Shown: positions 38,559 to 48,536 of the stretch, in pieces
Layout of the letters: each line of letters starts with the position of its first letter
How positions within the stretch are numbered: the stretch's first letter is position 1
Assembly: GCF_023554105.1 (NCBI RefSeq)
Contig: NZ_JAMJWE010000003.1
Location: 62,001-126,000 of the forward strand
DNA length: 64,000 nt
Origin: Brucella sp. 21LCYQ03
GTDB taxonomy: Bacteria; Pseudomonadota; Alphaproteobacteria; Rhizobiales; Rhizobiaceae
Reading direction: 5' to 3'
Translations under genes and position numbers: made by a program
The notes under the pieces: generated by a model
Databases searched by the model: none
Seen by the model: the letters and a program-made list of their open reading frames with translations, nothing else
What the model was told of the DNA's origin: nothing

Positions 38559-39866
38559 ATGACCAAAACCGACAAGAATATGCTGGCTATGAATGTGGGC
38601 CGTCGCAGCTTTCTGCGTGGTGCTGCAACTGCTGGTTTGGCCGCTGCCGCATCTGCAATTGCTCCTGCGGCATTTGCCCAGCAGCAACAGGCATTGAATG
38701 ATATTCTTTCGGCGCCGCGCCGCGGCAACTGGGACGACCAGTTTGATGCGCGTGCAACGGGTGGCCAAAAGGTTGCAACCAATCAGCCGGTTATCAGCCA
38801 GCAGACGGTTGGAAATCTTCAGTCCGCAATTGCCCAATATGGCGATATTGCCGCTCGTGGTGGCTGGCCACAGGTTCCGGGCAGTGCAAAGCTGCAGCTT
38901 GGCGTCAATGATCCTTCGGTTCAGGCTCTGCGTCAGCGCTTGATCGTTTCGGGCGATCTGCCACGTGAAGCGGGCGTTTCGAGCGCATATGACACTTATG
39001 TCGATGCAGCCGTTAAGCGTTTCCAGTCACGTCACGGCTTGCCTGCCGACGGCGTCATGGGCCAGTTCACTTATGCTGCCATGAATGTTGATGCGAATAC
39101 GCGTCTCGGCCAGTTGCAGACTAATCTTCAGCGCCTCTCCGGCATGACGCCAGCAAGCCAGACAGAGCAGCGCTTTGTTATGGTCAATATTCCGGCTGCT
39201 CGCATTGAGGCCGTTGAAAACGGCAGCGTTTCACAGCGCCATACAGCGGTTGTTGGCAAGATTGATCGTCAGACGCCAATTCTTGATTCCAAGATTCACG
39301 AAGTTATTCTCAATCCTTACTGGACGGCTCCAAAGTCGATCATCCAGAAGGATATTATTCCGCTGATGCGGAAGAACCCGCAATATCTGGCAAACAACAA
39401 AATCCGCCTTTACAATGCGCAGGGTCAGGAAGTTCCGCCGGAAAGCGTTGACTGGAACACCGACGATGCAGTGAAGCTGATGTTCCGTCAGGACCCGGGC
39501 AAAATTAACGCCATGTCCTCGACGAAGATCAACTTCCACAACACGCATGCCGTTTACATGCATGACACACCGCAGAAGAGCTATTTCAACAAGTTGATGC
39601 GCTTCGATTCGTCCGGCTGTGTTCGCGTGCAGAACGTTCGCGATCTGGATGTATGGCTGTTGAAGAACACCTCTGGCTGGGACCGTCAGAATATTGAAGG
39701 TACGATTGCTTCGGGTGTGAATACGCCAATTCAGGTTGCCGATCCTGTGCCGCTGCACTTCGTTTATATCACTGCGTGGTCAACTGGTGACGGTGTGGTG
39801 CAGTTCCGCGACGATATTTACAAGATGGACGGTGCGACAGCACTGGCGCTTGGCACCGATATCTGA
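38559..39866 (+). CDS. ldtP: L,D-transpeptidase (LdtP)
   Basis: A 435-residue periplasmic enzyme. Residues 14-21 form a twin-arginine motif (GRRSFLRG) and a signal peptide ends near AFA-40. A peptidoglycan-binding domain lies at about residues 112-178 (QALRQRLIVSGDL, VKRFQSRHGLPADGVMG). The YkuD catalytic domain spans ~205-380, with His335 in MHDTPQKSYF and the nucleophile Cys354 in SSGCVRV. It forms 3-3 cross-links or attaches proteins to peptidoglycan. It follows ldtR and a duplicated upstream element, and ends with a strong terminator. Confidence 0.92.
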   Translation: MTKTDKNMLAMNVGRRSFLRGAATAGLAAAASAIAPAAFAQQQQALNDILSAPRRGNWDDQFDARATGGQKVATNQPVISQQTVGNLQSAIAQYGDIAARGGWPQVPGSAKLQLGVNDPSVQALRQRLIVSGDLPREAGVSSAYDTYVDAAVKRFQSRHGLPADGVMGQFTYAAMNVDANTRLGQLQTNLQRLSGMTPASQTEQRFVMVNIPAARIEAVENGSVSQRHTAVVGKIDRQTPILDSKIHEVILNPYWTAPKSIIQKDIIPLMRKNPQYLANNKIRLYNAQGQEVPPESVDWNTDDAVKLMFRQDPGKINAMSSTKINFHNTHAVYMHDTPQKSYFNKLMRFDSSGCVRVQNVRDLDVWLLKNTSGWDRQNIEGTIASGVNTPIQVADPVPLHFVYITAWSTGDGVVQFRDDIYKMDGATALALGTDI

Positions 39867-39882
39867 TCGGAAATTATCTACT

Positions 39883-39918
39883 AAAAAGCCGCCCAAATAA
39901 GTTTCGGGCGGCTTTTTT
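39883..39918 (+). terminator. ldtP terminator
   Basis: AGCCGCCC and GGGCGGCT form a strong stem with a T-run, just after the ldtP stop. Confidence 0.88.
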
Positions 39919-40015
39919 GTTTCTCTTTATGCCTTTGGCACCATCATGCCGCATTTTGGAACATGCTTTTCGCTTTGCGGCCATTGGCCTTGCCATTCGA
40001 AGTGTGATACTGCGC

Positions 40016-40055
40016 CTCATCTCTTAGTGCTACGGCCGGCTAACCCGGAGGGTGT
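40016..40055 (+). promoter_or_regulatory. Possible structured leader overlapping the glyA ribosome site
   Basis: GCTACGGCCGGCTAACCCGGAGGG lies at the end of the leader: CCGG and a later CCGG can pair around CTAAC, and an upstream CCTC can pair with the GGAGG. The ribosome site would then be partly buried. A folate- or glycine-sensing riboswitch is conceivable but not shown. Confidence 0.25.
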
Positions 40056-40060
40056 GAAAC

Positions 40061-41356
40061 ATGACACAAGCCAATACCGCTTTTTTCAACGCAACTCTTG
40101 AAGAGATTGATGCCGATATTTTCGGTGCGATCCGCAACGAACTTGGTCGTCAGCGCCATGAAATTGAGCTGATCGCCTCAGAAAACATTGTTTCGCGTGC
40201 GGTGCTTGAAGCACAGGGTTCGATCCTCACCAACAAATACGCCGAAGGCTATCCGGGCAAGCGCTATTATGGCGGCTGCCAGTATGTTGACGTTGTAGAA
40301 GAGCTGGCAATCGAACGCGCCAAGAAGCTGTTCGGTGCAGAATTTGCAAACGTACAGCCAAACTCCGGCAGCCAGATGAATCAGGCCGTGTTCCTCGCGC
40401 TTTTGCAGCCGGGCGACACTTTCATGGGCCTTGACCTCAATTCCGGTGGTCACCTGACACATGGTTCGCCTGTGAACATGTCGGGCAAGTGGTTCAACGT
40501 TGTTTCTTATGGCGTTCGTGAAGACGATCACCTTCTCGATATGGAAGAAATCGCGCGCCTTGCACGCGAGCATAAGCCAAAGCTCATTCTCGCTGGCGGT
40601 ACCGCTTATTCGCGTATCTGGGACTGGAAGCGTTTCCGTGAAATCGCTGACGAAGTTGGCGCATATCTGATGGTTGATATGGCTCACATCGCTGGTCTGG
40701 TTGCCGGTGGTGTACACCCATCGCCAGTTCCACATGCGCATGTTTGCACCACGACGACTCACAAGTCGCTGCGTGGTCCACGTGGCGGTATGATCCTCAC
40801 CAACGATCCTGATCTGGCGAAGAAGTTCAATTCGGCTGTCTTCCCGGGCTTGCAGGGCGGTCCACTGATGCACGTGATTGCCGGTAAGGCCGTTGCGTTT
40901 GCAGAAGCTCTGAAGCCAGAATTCAAGATCTATGCTCAGAACGTTGTTGATAATGCGCGTGCGCTTTCGGACGAACTGAAGTCGCAGGGCTTGGATATTG
41001 TTTCGGGCGGTACTGACAACCACCTGATGCTGGTCGACCTGCGTCCGAAGAATGCGACTGGTAAGCGGGCTGAAGCGGCCCTTGGCCGTGCGAACGTCAC
41101 CTGTAACAAGAACGGCATTCCATTTGATCCAGAAAAGCCATTCGTAACCTCTGGTGTTCGTCTTGGTACGCCTGCCGGTACAACACGCGGTTTCGGCAAG
41201 GCCGAATTCAAGGAAATCGGCTCACTGATCGCAGAAGTGCTCGATGGTCTGAAAGTTGCCAACTCCGACGAAGGCAATGCATCTGTTGAAGCAGCGGTTA
41301 AGGCAAAGGTTATTGCACTGACCGATCGCTTCCCAATGTATGGCTATCAGGGCTAA
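40061..41356 (+). CDS. glyA: Serine hydroxymethyltransferase
   Basis: A 431-residue PLP enzyme interconverting serine and glycine with tetrahydrofolate. The N-terminus contains [19 protein letters not shown], the Schiff-base lysine is in [14 protein letters not shown], and the end of the domain has [14 protein letters not shown]. All the classic motifs are present and the length is normal. It is a single-gene unit between terminators, feeding one-carbon units to the purine genes. Confidence 0.96.
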   Translation: MTQANTAFFNATLEEIDADIFGAIRNELGRQRHEIELIASENIVSRAVLEAQGSILTNKYAEGYPGKRYYGGCQYVDVVEELAIERAKKLFGAEFANVQPNSGSQMNQAVFLALLQPGDTFMGLDLNSGGHLTHGSPVNMSGKWFNVVSYGVREDDHLLDMEEIARLAREHKPKLILAGGTAYSRIWDWKRFREIADEVGAYLMVDMAHIAGLVAGGVHPSPVPHAHVCTTTTHKSLRGPRGGMILTNDPDLAKKFNSAVFPGLQGGPLMHVIAGKAVAFAEALKPEFKIYAQNVVDNARALSDELKSQGLDIVSGGTDNHLMLVDLRPKNATGKRAEAALGRANVTCNKNGIPFDPEKPFVTSGVRLGTPAGTTRGFGKAEFKEIGSLIAEVLDGLKVANSDEGNASVEAAVKAKVIALTDRFPMYGYQG

Positions 41357-41375
41357 AACCCTTCAAATTTTGATG

Positions 41376-41409
41376 AAGCCCCGTTCAACCTTGTTGAGCG
41401 GGGCTTTTT
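41376..41409 (+). terminator. glyA terminator
   Basis: AGCCCCGTTCAAC and GTTGAGCGGGGCT form a long stem (one G-T) with a T5 run, after the glyA stop. Confidence 0.88.
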
Positions 41410-41487
41410 CATATCTGTCTCAATTAGGCAGCATTCGCCTGATGGGGTATCATTCAATGGAATCATCTATCCAGTTGAAAGTGTGTC

Positions 41488-41964
41488 ATGCGTTGTCCCT
41501 ATTGCCAGTCTGAAGATACGCAGGTGAAGGATTCCCGCCCGGCGGAAGACGGAGCGGTTATTCGCAGACGTCGTGTCTGTTCGGTTTGTGGTGGACGCTT
41601 CACAACTTTTGAGCGCGTGCAATTGCGCGATCTTATGGTCGTGAAGAAGAGCGGTCGTCGCGTGCCTTTTGATCGCGAAAAGCTATCGCGTTCCATCGAT
41701 GTGGCTTTGCGCAAACGTGATATTGACGAAGAACGCATCGAACGGGCGATTTCCGGCATTGTACGCCAGCTTGAAAGCTCCGGCGAAGCAGAAGTTACCT
41801 CAGACGAAATTGGTCGTTTGGCGATGGATGCGCTCAAGGGCGTCGATGACATTGCCTATATCCGCTTTGCTTCTGTTTATCGCAATTTCAGTAAAGCCGT
41901 CGATTTCCATAACGTCATTGATGAGTTGACGACGACTGAAACTGAACGCGATACGGACGCATAA
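41488..41964 (+). CDS. nrdR: NrdR, ribonucleotide reductase repressor
   Basis: A 158-residue zinc and ATP-cone regulator. The N-terminal zinc ribbon is [17 protein letters not shown] with the second pair in VCSVCGGRF. The ATP cone begins [16 protein letters not shown]. It represses nrd genes when dATP is high. It is the first gene of a likely nrdR-ribD-ribE-ribH-nusB operon; ribD starts one base after its stop. Confidence 0.95.
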   Translation: MRCPYCQSEDTQVKDSRPAEDGAVIRRRRVCSVCGGRFTTFERVQLRDLMVVKKSGRRVPFDREKLSRSIDVALRKRDIDEERIERAISGIVRQLESSGEAEVTSDEIGRLAMDALKGVDDIAYIRFASVYRNFSKAVDFHNVIDELTTTETERDTDA

Positions 41965-41965
41965 A

Positions 41966-43087
41966 ATGAGCCAAGTGGAATTCTCGCATGCAAATGCGAC
42001 GCCGGATGATTTGCGCTTCATGGAAGCAGCCATTCGTCTTGCACGGCGCAACAAGGGTTTAACGGGAACAAACCCGTCAGTAGGCACCATCATCGTCAAG
42101 GACGGTATAATCGTCGGACGTGGTGTCACGGCCATTGGCGGACGTCCTCATTCTGAGCCGCAGGCACTGGCCGATGCGGGCGAGGCGGCGCGGGGGGCTA
42201 CAGCTTATGTTACGCTCGAACCCTGTGCACACCATGGTCGTACACCGCCATGTGCGGAAGCTCTTGTGCAGGCGGGCGTCGCGCGCGTGTTCGTTGCTGC
42301 GACCGATCCTGACGAGCGCGTCAGCGGAAAAGGCTTTGCGATCCTGCGTGACGCGGGCATTGAAGTGGTGCCGGGCATTTTGTCCGAGAAGGTTGCCGAT
42401 GATCTCGCGGGCTACCTGAATCGATCTTCTAAAAAACGTCCGGAAGTGATTCTGAAACTTGCACTTTCTGCCGATGGCTTTATCGGTAAAAAGGGTGAAG
42501 GGCAGGTTGCAATTACGGGTCAAATTGCACGCGCACAATCGCATATTTTGCGTTCGCAGACGGACGTAATTCTGGTTGGTGTCGAAACGGCCATCGTTGA
42601 TGACCCTATCTTGAATTGCCGTCTGCCGGGGCTGGAACAACGCTCACCCGTTCGCCTTGTTTTGGACAGCGGATTAAAATTACCGCTCGATTCAAAGCTT
42701 ATTCGAAGCTCAGACGCTATTCCTTTGTGGCTTGCTTGCTGTGAACATGTGGCACCTGAGCGACGTTATGAGATGCAGGCGGCGGGATGCCGCATCATCG
42801 CGGCGGAAAGTGATGAAGGTCGCATCGCTTTACCAGAACTAATGGATGACCTTGCTGCACAGGGTATTTCTTCGGTTCTGGTCGAAGGCGGAGCAAGCGT
42901 TGCGAGCAGCTTTCTGAAAGAAAATCTGGTCGATCGCGTCGTGCTTTTCCGCTCACCTGTTGAAATCGGTTCCGCTGCCGGGGTTGCCGTCACGGATCTG
43001 CAATCCCATATCGCTAATGAATTCGCAATTATGCGCGAGGCGCGATATGGCGACGATGCTTATGCGGAATATGTAAGGAAGACTTGA
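41966..43087 (+). CDS. ribD: Bifunctional riboflavin deaminase/reductase
   Basis: A 373-residue two-domain enzyme. The deaminase part has the zinc motif HSEPQALADAG and YVTLEPCAHHGRTPPCAEAL. The reductase domain starts about residue 150 (VILKLALSADGFIGKKG) and ends with LVEGGASVASSFL. It catalyses steps two and three of riboflavin synthesis. Its stop is overlapped by one base by ribE (TGATG). Confidence 0.95.
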   Translation: MSQVEFSHANATPDDLRFMEAAIRLARRNKGLTGTNPSVGTIIVKDGIIVGRGVTAIGGRPHSEPQALADAGEAARGATAYVTLEPCAHHGRTPPCAEALVQAGVARVFVAATDPDERVSGKGFAILRDAGIEVVPGILSEKVADDLAGYLNRSSKKRPEVILKLALSADGFIGKKGEGQVAITGQIARAQSHILRSQTDVILVGVETAIVDDPILNCRLPGLEQRSPVRLVLDSGLKLPLDSKLIRSSDAIPLWLACCEHVAPERRYEMQAAGCRIIAAESDEGRIALPELMDDLAAQGISSVLVEGGASVASSFLKENLVDRVVLFRSPVEIGSAAGVAVTDLQSHIANEFAIMREARYGDDAYAEYVRKT

Positions 43088-43695
43088 TGTTTACAGGTAT
43101 TGTTACCGACATTGGCAAGGTTGATCGTATCAAGCCGCTCAATGAAGGTGTGCTGCTGCGGATCGAAACAGCTTACGATCCTGAAACCATTGAACTCGGC
43201 GCTTCGATTGCCTGTTCCGGCGTTTGCCTGACCGTCGTGGCACTGCCAGAAAAAGGCACCAATGCCCGCTGGTTTGAAGTGGAAGCATGGGAAGAGGCGC
43301 TACGCCTGACGACCATTTCAAAATGGGAAAATGGCACCCGCATCAATCTGGAGCGTTCGCTCAAGCTTGGTGACGAAATGGGCGGCCATCTCGTTTCCGG
43401 TCACATTGATGGACAGGCGGAAATCGTTGAGCGCAAGGAAGAGGGCGACGCTGTTCGCTTCACTCTGCGCGCACCCGAAGGACTGGCCCCCTTTATCGCC
43501 CAGAAGGGCTCTGTCGCACTGGATGGCACGTCGCTGACGGTGAATGGCGTCAACGGCAATGAATTTGATGTTCTGCTCATTCGTCATTCGCTCGAAGTGA
43601 CCACTTGGGGTGACCGTAAGGCGGGTGACAAGATCAATATTGAGATCGATCAGCTGGCCCGTTACGCAGCAAGGCTTGCGCAATATAAGAAATAA
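43087..43695 (+). CDS. ribE: Riboflavin synthase alpha subunit
   Basis: A 202-residue protein with two similar lumazine-binding halves. It begins MFTGIVTDIGKVDRI, has ACSGVCLTVV in the first half and DGTSLTVNGV in the second, and GGHLVSGHIDGQAE between them. It disproportionates two lumazine molecules to riboflavin. The ATG at 43087 gives the usual MFTG start. A terminator follows, before ribH. Confidence 0.95.
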   Translation: MFTGIVTDIGKVDRIKPLNEGVLLRIETAYDPETIELGASIACSGVCLTVVALPEKGTNARWFEVEAWEEALRLTTISKWENGTRINLERSLKLGDEMGGHLVSGHIDGQAEIVERKEEGDAVRFTLRAPEGLAPFIAQKGSVALDGTSLTVNGVNGNEFDVLLIRHSLEVTTWGDRKAGDKINIEIDQLARYAARLAQYKK

Positions 43696-43728
43696 GCTTA
43701 GAGCCTAAGAACCCTAAGCTGTTTTTTT
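43694..43728 (+). terminator. Terminator or attenuator between ribE and ribH
   Basis: AGCTTAG and CTAAGCT pair over 7 bp, followed by a T7 run. It can end the ribE transcript or reduce readthrough to ribH. Confidence 0.7.
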
Positions 43729-43740
43729 GAATTTAGCGTT

Positions 43741-43759
43741 GACCGCAAGATTTGCGGTC
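43741..43759 (+). promoter_or_regulatory. Hairpin in the ribH leader
   Basis: GACCGCAA and TTGCGGTC form a perfect 8-bp stem, ~25 bp before the ribH start. It is not an FMN riboswitch, which is far larger. Confidence 0.4.
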
Positions 43760-43784
43760 CGCGATTTCTGTCATGGAGTCTCTC

Positions 43785-44246
43785 ATGTCGAAGCACGAGG
43801 CGCACGCGCCGCATTTGCTCATTGTTGAAGCGCGTTTCTACGAAGAACTGTCTGATGCGCTTCTTGACGGCGCAAAGGCTGCTCTCGATGCTGCTGGCGC
43901 GACCTATGATGTTGTGACGGTTCCCGGTGCGCTGGAAGTGCCAGCGACGATTTCTTTCGCGCTTGATGGCGCTGAAAATGGCGGCACGAATTATGATGGG
44001 TTTGTTGCTCTTGGCACAGTCATTCGCGGTGAAACCTATCATTTTGACATTGTTGCCAATGAATCCTGCCGTGCTTTGACCGATCTTGCAGTTGAAGAAA
44101 GCCTCGCCATAGGCAATGGTATTCTGACTGTAGAGAACGATGAGCAGGCTTGGGTGCGTGCGCGTCGTGAAGACAAGGACAAGGGTGGCTTCGCAGCCCG
44201 CGCAGCCCTGACTATGATTGATCTACGTAAGAAATTCGGAGCCTGA
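43785..44246 (+). CDS. ribH: Lumazine synthase (type I)
   Basis: A 153-residue 6,7-dimethyl-8-ribityllumazine synthase. Motifs are [55 protein letters not shown] and [17 protein letters not shown]. Brucella has two lumazine synthases; the position in the rib operon suggests this is the RibH1 type. The start at 43785 has GGAG just upstream. nusB follows in four bases. Confidence 0.93.
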   Translation: MSKHEAHAPHLLIVEARFYEELSDALLDGAKAALDAAGATYDVVTVPGALEVPATISFALDGAENGGTNYDGFVALGTVIRGETYHFDIVANESCRALTDLAVEESLAIGNGILTVENDEQAWVRARREDKDKGGFAARAALTMIDLRKKFGA

Positions 44247-44250
44247 TACG

Positions 44251-44763
44251 ATGACTGCTTCTTCTGAAGGCCGCACCAGCCCGAATGCACCAAGAGCTGC
44301 CAATAAGCGTGGCGTCGCGCGTCTCGCAGCCGTTCAGGCGCTCTATCAGATGGATGTTGCCGGTACAGGCGTCATGGAAGTCGTTGCTGAATATGAAGCC
44401 CATCGCCTTGGCAAGGAAGTGGACGGCATGCAGTATCTCGATGCCGATCCGCAATGGTTCCGTGGAATTGTGGCAGGTGTTGTGGAAACACAGCTTGCGC
44501 TTGATCCGATGATCCATCAGGCATTGACTGAAGATTGGCCGCTTTCTCGTCTCGATTCAACACTGCGTGCGATTTTGCGCGCCGGTGCATGGGAATTGAA
44601 AACCCGCAAAGATGTGCCAACTGCGGTTATCGTTTCGGAATATGTTGATATCGCCAAGGCTTTTTACACCGAAGAAGAGCCGAAGCTCGTCAATGCCGTG
44701 CTCGACCGTATCGCTTTCGAGCTTCGTGGCGAAAGCCGTGGAACAAAGCCGCGTGGCAAATAA
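44251..44763 (+). CDS. nusB: Transcription antitermination factor NusB
   Basis: A 170-residue all-helical NusB. The core starts at [19 protein letters not shown] and ends near [20 protein letters not shown]. It binds boxA with NusE in rRNA antitermination. The N-terminal ~20 residues are Ser/Pro/Ala-rich, as in other alphaproteobacteria. It ends the rib operon and is followed by a terminator. Confidence 0.93.
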   Translation: MTASSEGRTSPNAPRAANKRGVARLAAVQALYQMDVAGTGVMEVVAEYEAHRLGKEVDGMQYLDADPQWFRGIVAGVVETQLALDPMIHQALTEDWPLSRLDSTLRAILRAGAWELKTRKDVPTAVIVSEYVDIAKAFYTEEEPKLVNAVLDRIAFELRGESRGTKPRGK

Positions 44764-45118
44764 CAGACATTCCTATTTAGATGACAAAGGCTGTGAGAAA
44801 TCGCAGCCTTTTTGCTTTGGTAATTCAATAAACTACGACTTGACGTTTCAACACGTCTTCCGCATGTTGAGCCTGCGGCATTGAGAATGCGCGAATGCAG
44901 AAACATCTGCAAACTCTTCGATTGTAAGCAGATGCTTCAAACGTAAAATCAAGCCGATGAAACCCGGTGAATGGACGGTTTCAGGCACTTCCATGCCGCT
45001 ATCTTTGGCCCGGGGAGGGGTTTTCGGGCCTTTCATGCGCCGATGTGTGCAGATAATCGCTCCGTGATTGCGAGCGATCTATCTCAAGCTGGTGCGCGCT
45101 CAATGGGAGTTGGCCTAA
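44764..45118 (+). other. 355-bp region between nusB and hppA with a structured leader
   Basis: After the nusB terminator, no gene is seen. Three hairpins follow in the last ~170 bp. At 44953-44986, GCC...TGAAACC pairs with GGTTTCA-GGC. At 45007-45030, GGCCCG pairs with CGGGCC. At 45056-45078, ATCGCTC pairs with GAGCGAT. They could form a regulatory 5' leader for hppA. Confidence 0.5.
44786..44813 (+). terminator. nusB terminator
   Basis: AAAGGCTG and CAGCCTTT pair around a 10-nt loop with a T-run. Confidence 0.82.
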
Positions 45119-47269
45119 ATGGGAATCGGAGTTCTTCTTCTCGTCATAGCCTGCGGTGTGTTTTCCGTTCTGTTTGCCATATGGGCAACGCGTTCGGTGC
45201 TTGCCGCAGATCAGGGCACAGCGCGTATGCAGGAAATTGCTGCTGCAATTCGTGAAGGTGCCGCAGCCTATCTCGCGCGACAATATACGACGATTGCGCT
45301 GGTTGGCGTGGTTGTCTTTCTTGCAGTCTGGTATCTGCTCTCAATTTCGGCCGCTATAGGCTTCCTCATCGGTGCAGTCCTGTCCGGTTTGACGGGCTTT
45401 ATCGGGATGCATGTTTCTGTGCGTGCGAATGTACGAACCGCTCAAGCCGCATCTCTGAGCCTCGCCGGTGGTTTGGAAATAGCTTTTAAGTCTGGCGCTA
45501 TCACGGGAATGCTCGTGGCTGGTTTGGCACTGTTGGGCGTGTCGGTTTATTATTTAATTCTGACTGTCTGGCTGGGTTATGCGCCGTCTGATCGCACAGT
45601 CATCGATGCGCTTGTGGCGCTCGGTTTTGGTGCTTCGCTGATTTCTATTTTTGCGCGCTTAGGCGGCGGTATCTTTACAAAGGGCGCTGATGTCGGGGGC
45701 GATCTGGTCGGTAAGGTCGAGGCAGGCATTCCGGAAGATGACCCACGCAATCCGGCAACCATTGCTGATAATGTTGGCGATAATGTTGGTGACTGCGCGG
45801 GCATGGCTGCGGATTTGTTTGAAACCTATGCGGTTACGGTTGTCGCCACCATGGTTCTGGCCGCAATCTTCTTCGCTGGTTCTGATGTGCTTTCAAGCGT
45901 GATGCTCTATCCGCTGGCGATCTGCGGCGTTTCCATCCTTACATCGATTGCCGGAACGTTTTTCGTCAAGCTTGGCGTCAATGGCTCGATTATGGGCGCG
46001 CTGTATAAAGGGCTGATCGCTACCGGACTTCTGTCTATTGCAGGTCTTGCTGTCGCCAATACACTGACTGTCGGCTGGGGAGAGGTTGGCACTGTTGCAG
46101 GTCAAACAATTACCGGCACTAACCTGTTTATCTGTGGCATCATCGGTTTGATCGTTACTGGCCTGATCGTCGTGATTACCGAATATTATACCGGCACCAA
46201 CAAACGCCCGGTCAATTCGATTGCGCAGGCGTCTGTGACGGGCCATGGCACCAATGTCATTCAGGGCTTGGCGGTGTCGCTGGAATCAACTGCCTTGCCT
46301 GCCATTGTGATTGTTGGCGGTATTATTGGCACCTATCAGCTTGCGGGACTGTTCGGCACCGCAATTGCCGTTACAGCTATGCTTGGCATTGCCGGTATGA
46401 TTGTGGCGCTCGATGCCTTTGGCCCGGTGACGGATAATGCGGGCGGCATTGCTGAAATGGCAGGCCTTGATCCGGAAGTTCGCAAGTCCACCGATGCGTT
46501 GGATGCCGTAGGCAACACGACGAAGGCCGTCACCAAGGGCTATGCGATTGGCTCTGCCGGTCTTGGTGCGCTGGTGCTGTTTGCTGCCTATTCCAATGAT
46601 CTGTCCTATTTCGCCGCCAACGGGCAAACCTATCCCTATTTCGCAGATATGGGGCCAGTATCGTTTGAGCTGTCCAATCCATATGTCGTGGCTGGTCTGA
46701 TTTTCGGTGGCCTTATTCCATATCTCTTTGGCGGCATGGCCATGACAGCTGTTGGACGTGCAGGCGGTGCCGTTGTGCAGGAAGTGCGCCGTCAGTTTCG
46801 CGAAAAGCCGGGCATTATGACTGGCAAAGATCGCCCGGATTATGCGCGTGCAGTCGATCTGCTCACCAAAGCAGCTATCCGGGAAATGATTATTCCATCG
46901 CTGCTTCCGGTTCTGGCTCCAATTGTTGTCTATTTTGGTGTTCTGCTCATCTCAGGCTCCAAAGCTGCGGCTTTTGCAGCGCTCGGCGCGTCACTTCTGG
47001 GCGTTATCATCAACGGATTGTTCGTGGCCATATCCATGACATCAGGTGGTGGCGCGTGGGATAATGCCAAGAAGAGCTTTGAAGATGGCTTTACCGATGC
47101 CGATGGCGTCAAGCATCTCAAAGGTTCGGAAGCACATAAGGCTTCCGTAACGGGCGATACTGTAGGCGATCCTTATAAGGATACCGCTGGACCCGCCGTT
47201 AATCCGGCAATCAAGATCACCAACATTGTGGCACTTTTGCTGCTCGCAGTGCTCGCGCATTCCGCTTGA
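45119..47269 (+). CDS. hppA: Membrane-bound proton-pumping pyrophosphatase, K+-insensitive
   Basis: A 716-residue H+-PPase with about 15-16 membrane helices. The substrate region reads [20 protein letters not shown] with [18 protein letters not shown]. The K+-dependence region is [10 protein letters not shown]: Lys where K+-dependent enzymes have Ala, so this one should not need potassium. It uses PPi hydrolysis to move protons. A GGAG lies before the start, and a structured leader precedes it. Confidence 0.94.
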   Translation: MGIGVLLLVIACGVFSVLFAIWATRSVLAADQGTARMQEIAAAIREGAAAYLARQYTTIALVGVVVFLAVWYLLSISAAIGFLIGAVLSGLTGFIGMHVSVRANVRTAQAASLSLAGGLEIAFKSGAITGMLVAGLALLGVSVYYLILTVWLGYAPSDRTVIDALVALGFGASLISIFARLGGGIFTKGADVGGDLVGKVEAGIPEDDPRNPATIADNVGDNVGDCAGMAADLFETYAVTVVATMVLAAIFFAGSDVLSSVMLYPLAICGVSILTSIAGTFFVKLGVNGSIMGALYKGLIATGLLSIAGLAVANTLTVGWGEVGTVAGQTITGTNLFICGIIGLIVTGLIVVITEYYTGTNKRPVNSIAQASVTGHGTNVIQGLAVSLESTALPAIVIVGGIIGTYQLAGLFGTAIAVTAMLGIAGMIVALDAFGPVTDNAGGIAEMAGLDPEVRKSTDALDAVGNTTKAVTKGYAIGSAGLGALVLFAAYSNDLSYFAANGQTYPYFADMGPVSFELSNPYVVAGLIFGGLIPYLFGGMAMTAVGRAGGAVVQEVRRQFREKPGIMTGKDRPDYARAVDLLTKAAIREMIIPSLLPVLAPIVVYFGVLLISGSKAAAFAALGASLLGVIINGLFVAISMTSGGGAWDNAKKSFEDGFTDADGVKHLKGSEAHKASVTGDTVGDPYKDTAGPAVNPAIKITNIVALLLLAVLAHSA

Positions 47270-47281
47270 TGTAAAACCAAT

Positions 47282-47310
47282 AAAAAACCCGCCGTAAGGC
47301 GGGTTTTTTT
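47282..47310. terminator. Terminator between hppA and bamE
   Basis: AAAAACCCGCC and GGCGGGTTTTT pair, with T-runs on both sides, between convergent genes. Confidence 0.9.
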
Positions 47311-47328
47311 ATGATCGTTTTTGCAGAA

Positions 47329-47859
47329 TTAGTTGTTTCCACCAGCTGTCATGCCGCCTGGAAGCGACGTTGGAGCCTTGGCAACACCCTGAATGATCTG
47401 GCCAATGAAGGTCTGATCCTTACCGCCGGTCGGCGTCGTACGGGATACAAAATCAAAGACCTTGCCATCCTGAAGACCGTAATTGGCGATATGATGAACC
47501 TTGCCGTCCTTATCGAAGTAAACCGCAAGGATATTGCGATCGACAATTTTCGGCTTCATGAACTGGGCTGCACGGTAGCGCTTCTGCGAAATGTAATAGA
47601 ACACTTCGTTGTCGAAGGTTGCCGTCGTCGATGGCGTTCCGAGAGCCAGAAGCACTTGCTCACGGCTGGAACCAACCGGAACCGAATCGAGCGCATCCTG
47701 ATCAAGCACGTAACCCTCTGTGATCGTTTCCGACGGGTTTAGCGTGGACGCAGTGTTGCATCCGGCAAGAGCCGCCGAAAAGAGAATTGCTGTGCCTGCG
47801 AGAAGGGCACGCTGTTTGCGTGCGCTTGGGAAAATTCGCTGCAACAAAGACCTCTCCAT
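47329..47859 (-). CDS. bamE: Outer-membrane assembly lipoprotein BamE
   Basis: A 176-residue SmpA/OmlA-family lipoprotein. The signal peptide ends with the lipobox LAGC, so Cys-35 or close is lipidated. The BamE fold region is VPVGSSREQVLLALGTPSTT, then VFYYISQKRYRAAQFMKP. It stabilises the BAM complex that inserts beta-barrels into the outer membrane. It is divergent from the cytochrome chaperone gene. Confidence 0.9.
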   Translation of the reverse strand: MERSLLQRIFPSARKQRALLAGTAILFSAALAGCNTASTLNPSETITEGYVLDQDALDSVPVGSSREQVLLALGTPSTTATFDNEVFYYISQKRYRAAQFMKPKIVDRNILAVYFDKDGKVHHIANYGLQDGKVFDFVSRTTPTGGKDQTFIGQIIQGVAKAPTSLPGGMTAGGNN

Positions 47860-47948
47860 ACATTCTATATCAGCGCGGCACTTTCGCCGTCAGGAGAACT
47901 TCGGTAAACCACCTTGCTTCTGGATGCAACAAGTACGGTCGTATACGA

Positions 47949-48536
47949 ATGATTCTTCGACTTTTTCGCCGCAAAAACAAAGCAAATGAGACAGTTGTGC
48001 TTCGCGTTTACGAGACGATCGTGGCGGCGGCGCGGCAAAAGCGATTTTATTCACAATTTCAGGTGCCCGATACACCATTGGGGCGCTATGAAATGCTTTC
48101 AGTTCATATTTTCCTTGTTCTTCATCGTATGAAGGGCGAAAATTCGGCGCTAATGCCGCTTGCACAGGACATCGCGGACGAGTTTTTCAAAGATGTCGAC
48201 CATTCTTTGCGAGAATTGGGAATCGGTGATCAGGGCGTTCCGAAGCGGATGAAGAAGCTGGCACGGATGTTTTACGGCCGCGTCAGTTCTTACGGGACGG
48301 CACTGGATAATAATGACAAAGAGGTATTGGCAGCGGCTCTGACAAGAAATATTCAGCCTGATCTCGAATTATGGCCGCATTCTCACCATTTGAGTGCGTA
48401 TGTGTTCGCGTGCCGGGATTTGCTTGCAAAAACCGATGACAGCGTTTTGGCAGCAGGTGATATTTCCTTTATGAATGTCGACGACATGGCGCTATCGCCA
48501 ACTGATACGAAGAAAAAGGCTGAGAATAATGACTGA
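47949..48536 (+). CDS. Ubiquinol-cytochrome c chaperone family protein (Cbp3-like)
   Basis: A 195-residue bc1 assembly chaperone homologous to yeast Cbp3/UQCC1. Key segments are YSQFQVPDTPLGRYEMLSVH, FLVLHRMKGENSALMPLAQ and DQGVPKRMKKLARMFYGR. A longer in-frame reading from 47787 overlaps bamE and is not favoured. The next gene overlaps its end by eight bases. Confidence 0.88.
   Translation: MILRLFRRKNKANETVVLRVYETIVAAARQKRFYSQFQVPDTPLGRYEMLSVHIFLVLHRMKGENSALMPLAQDIADEFFKDVDHSLRELGIGDQGVPKRMKKLARMFYGRVSSYGTALDNNDKEVLAAALTRNIQPDLELWPHSHHLSAYVFACRDLLAKTDDSVLAAGDISFMNVDDMALSPTDTKKKAENND

Noticed and set aside
40178-41023. 281-residue antisense frame in glyA
   Set aside because: Complementary to conserved glyA codons; no start signal or family resemblance.
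43694-43784. FMN riboswitch before ribH
   Set aside because: Only a terminator and an 8-bp hairpin are present; the space is too short and the conserved FMN core is missing.
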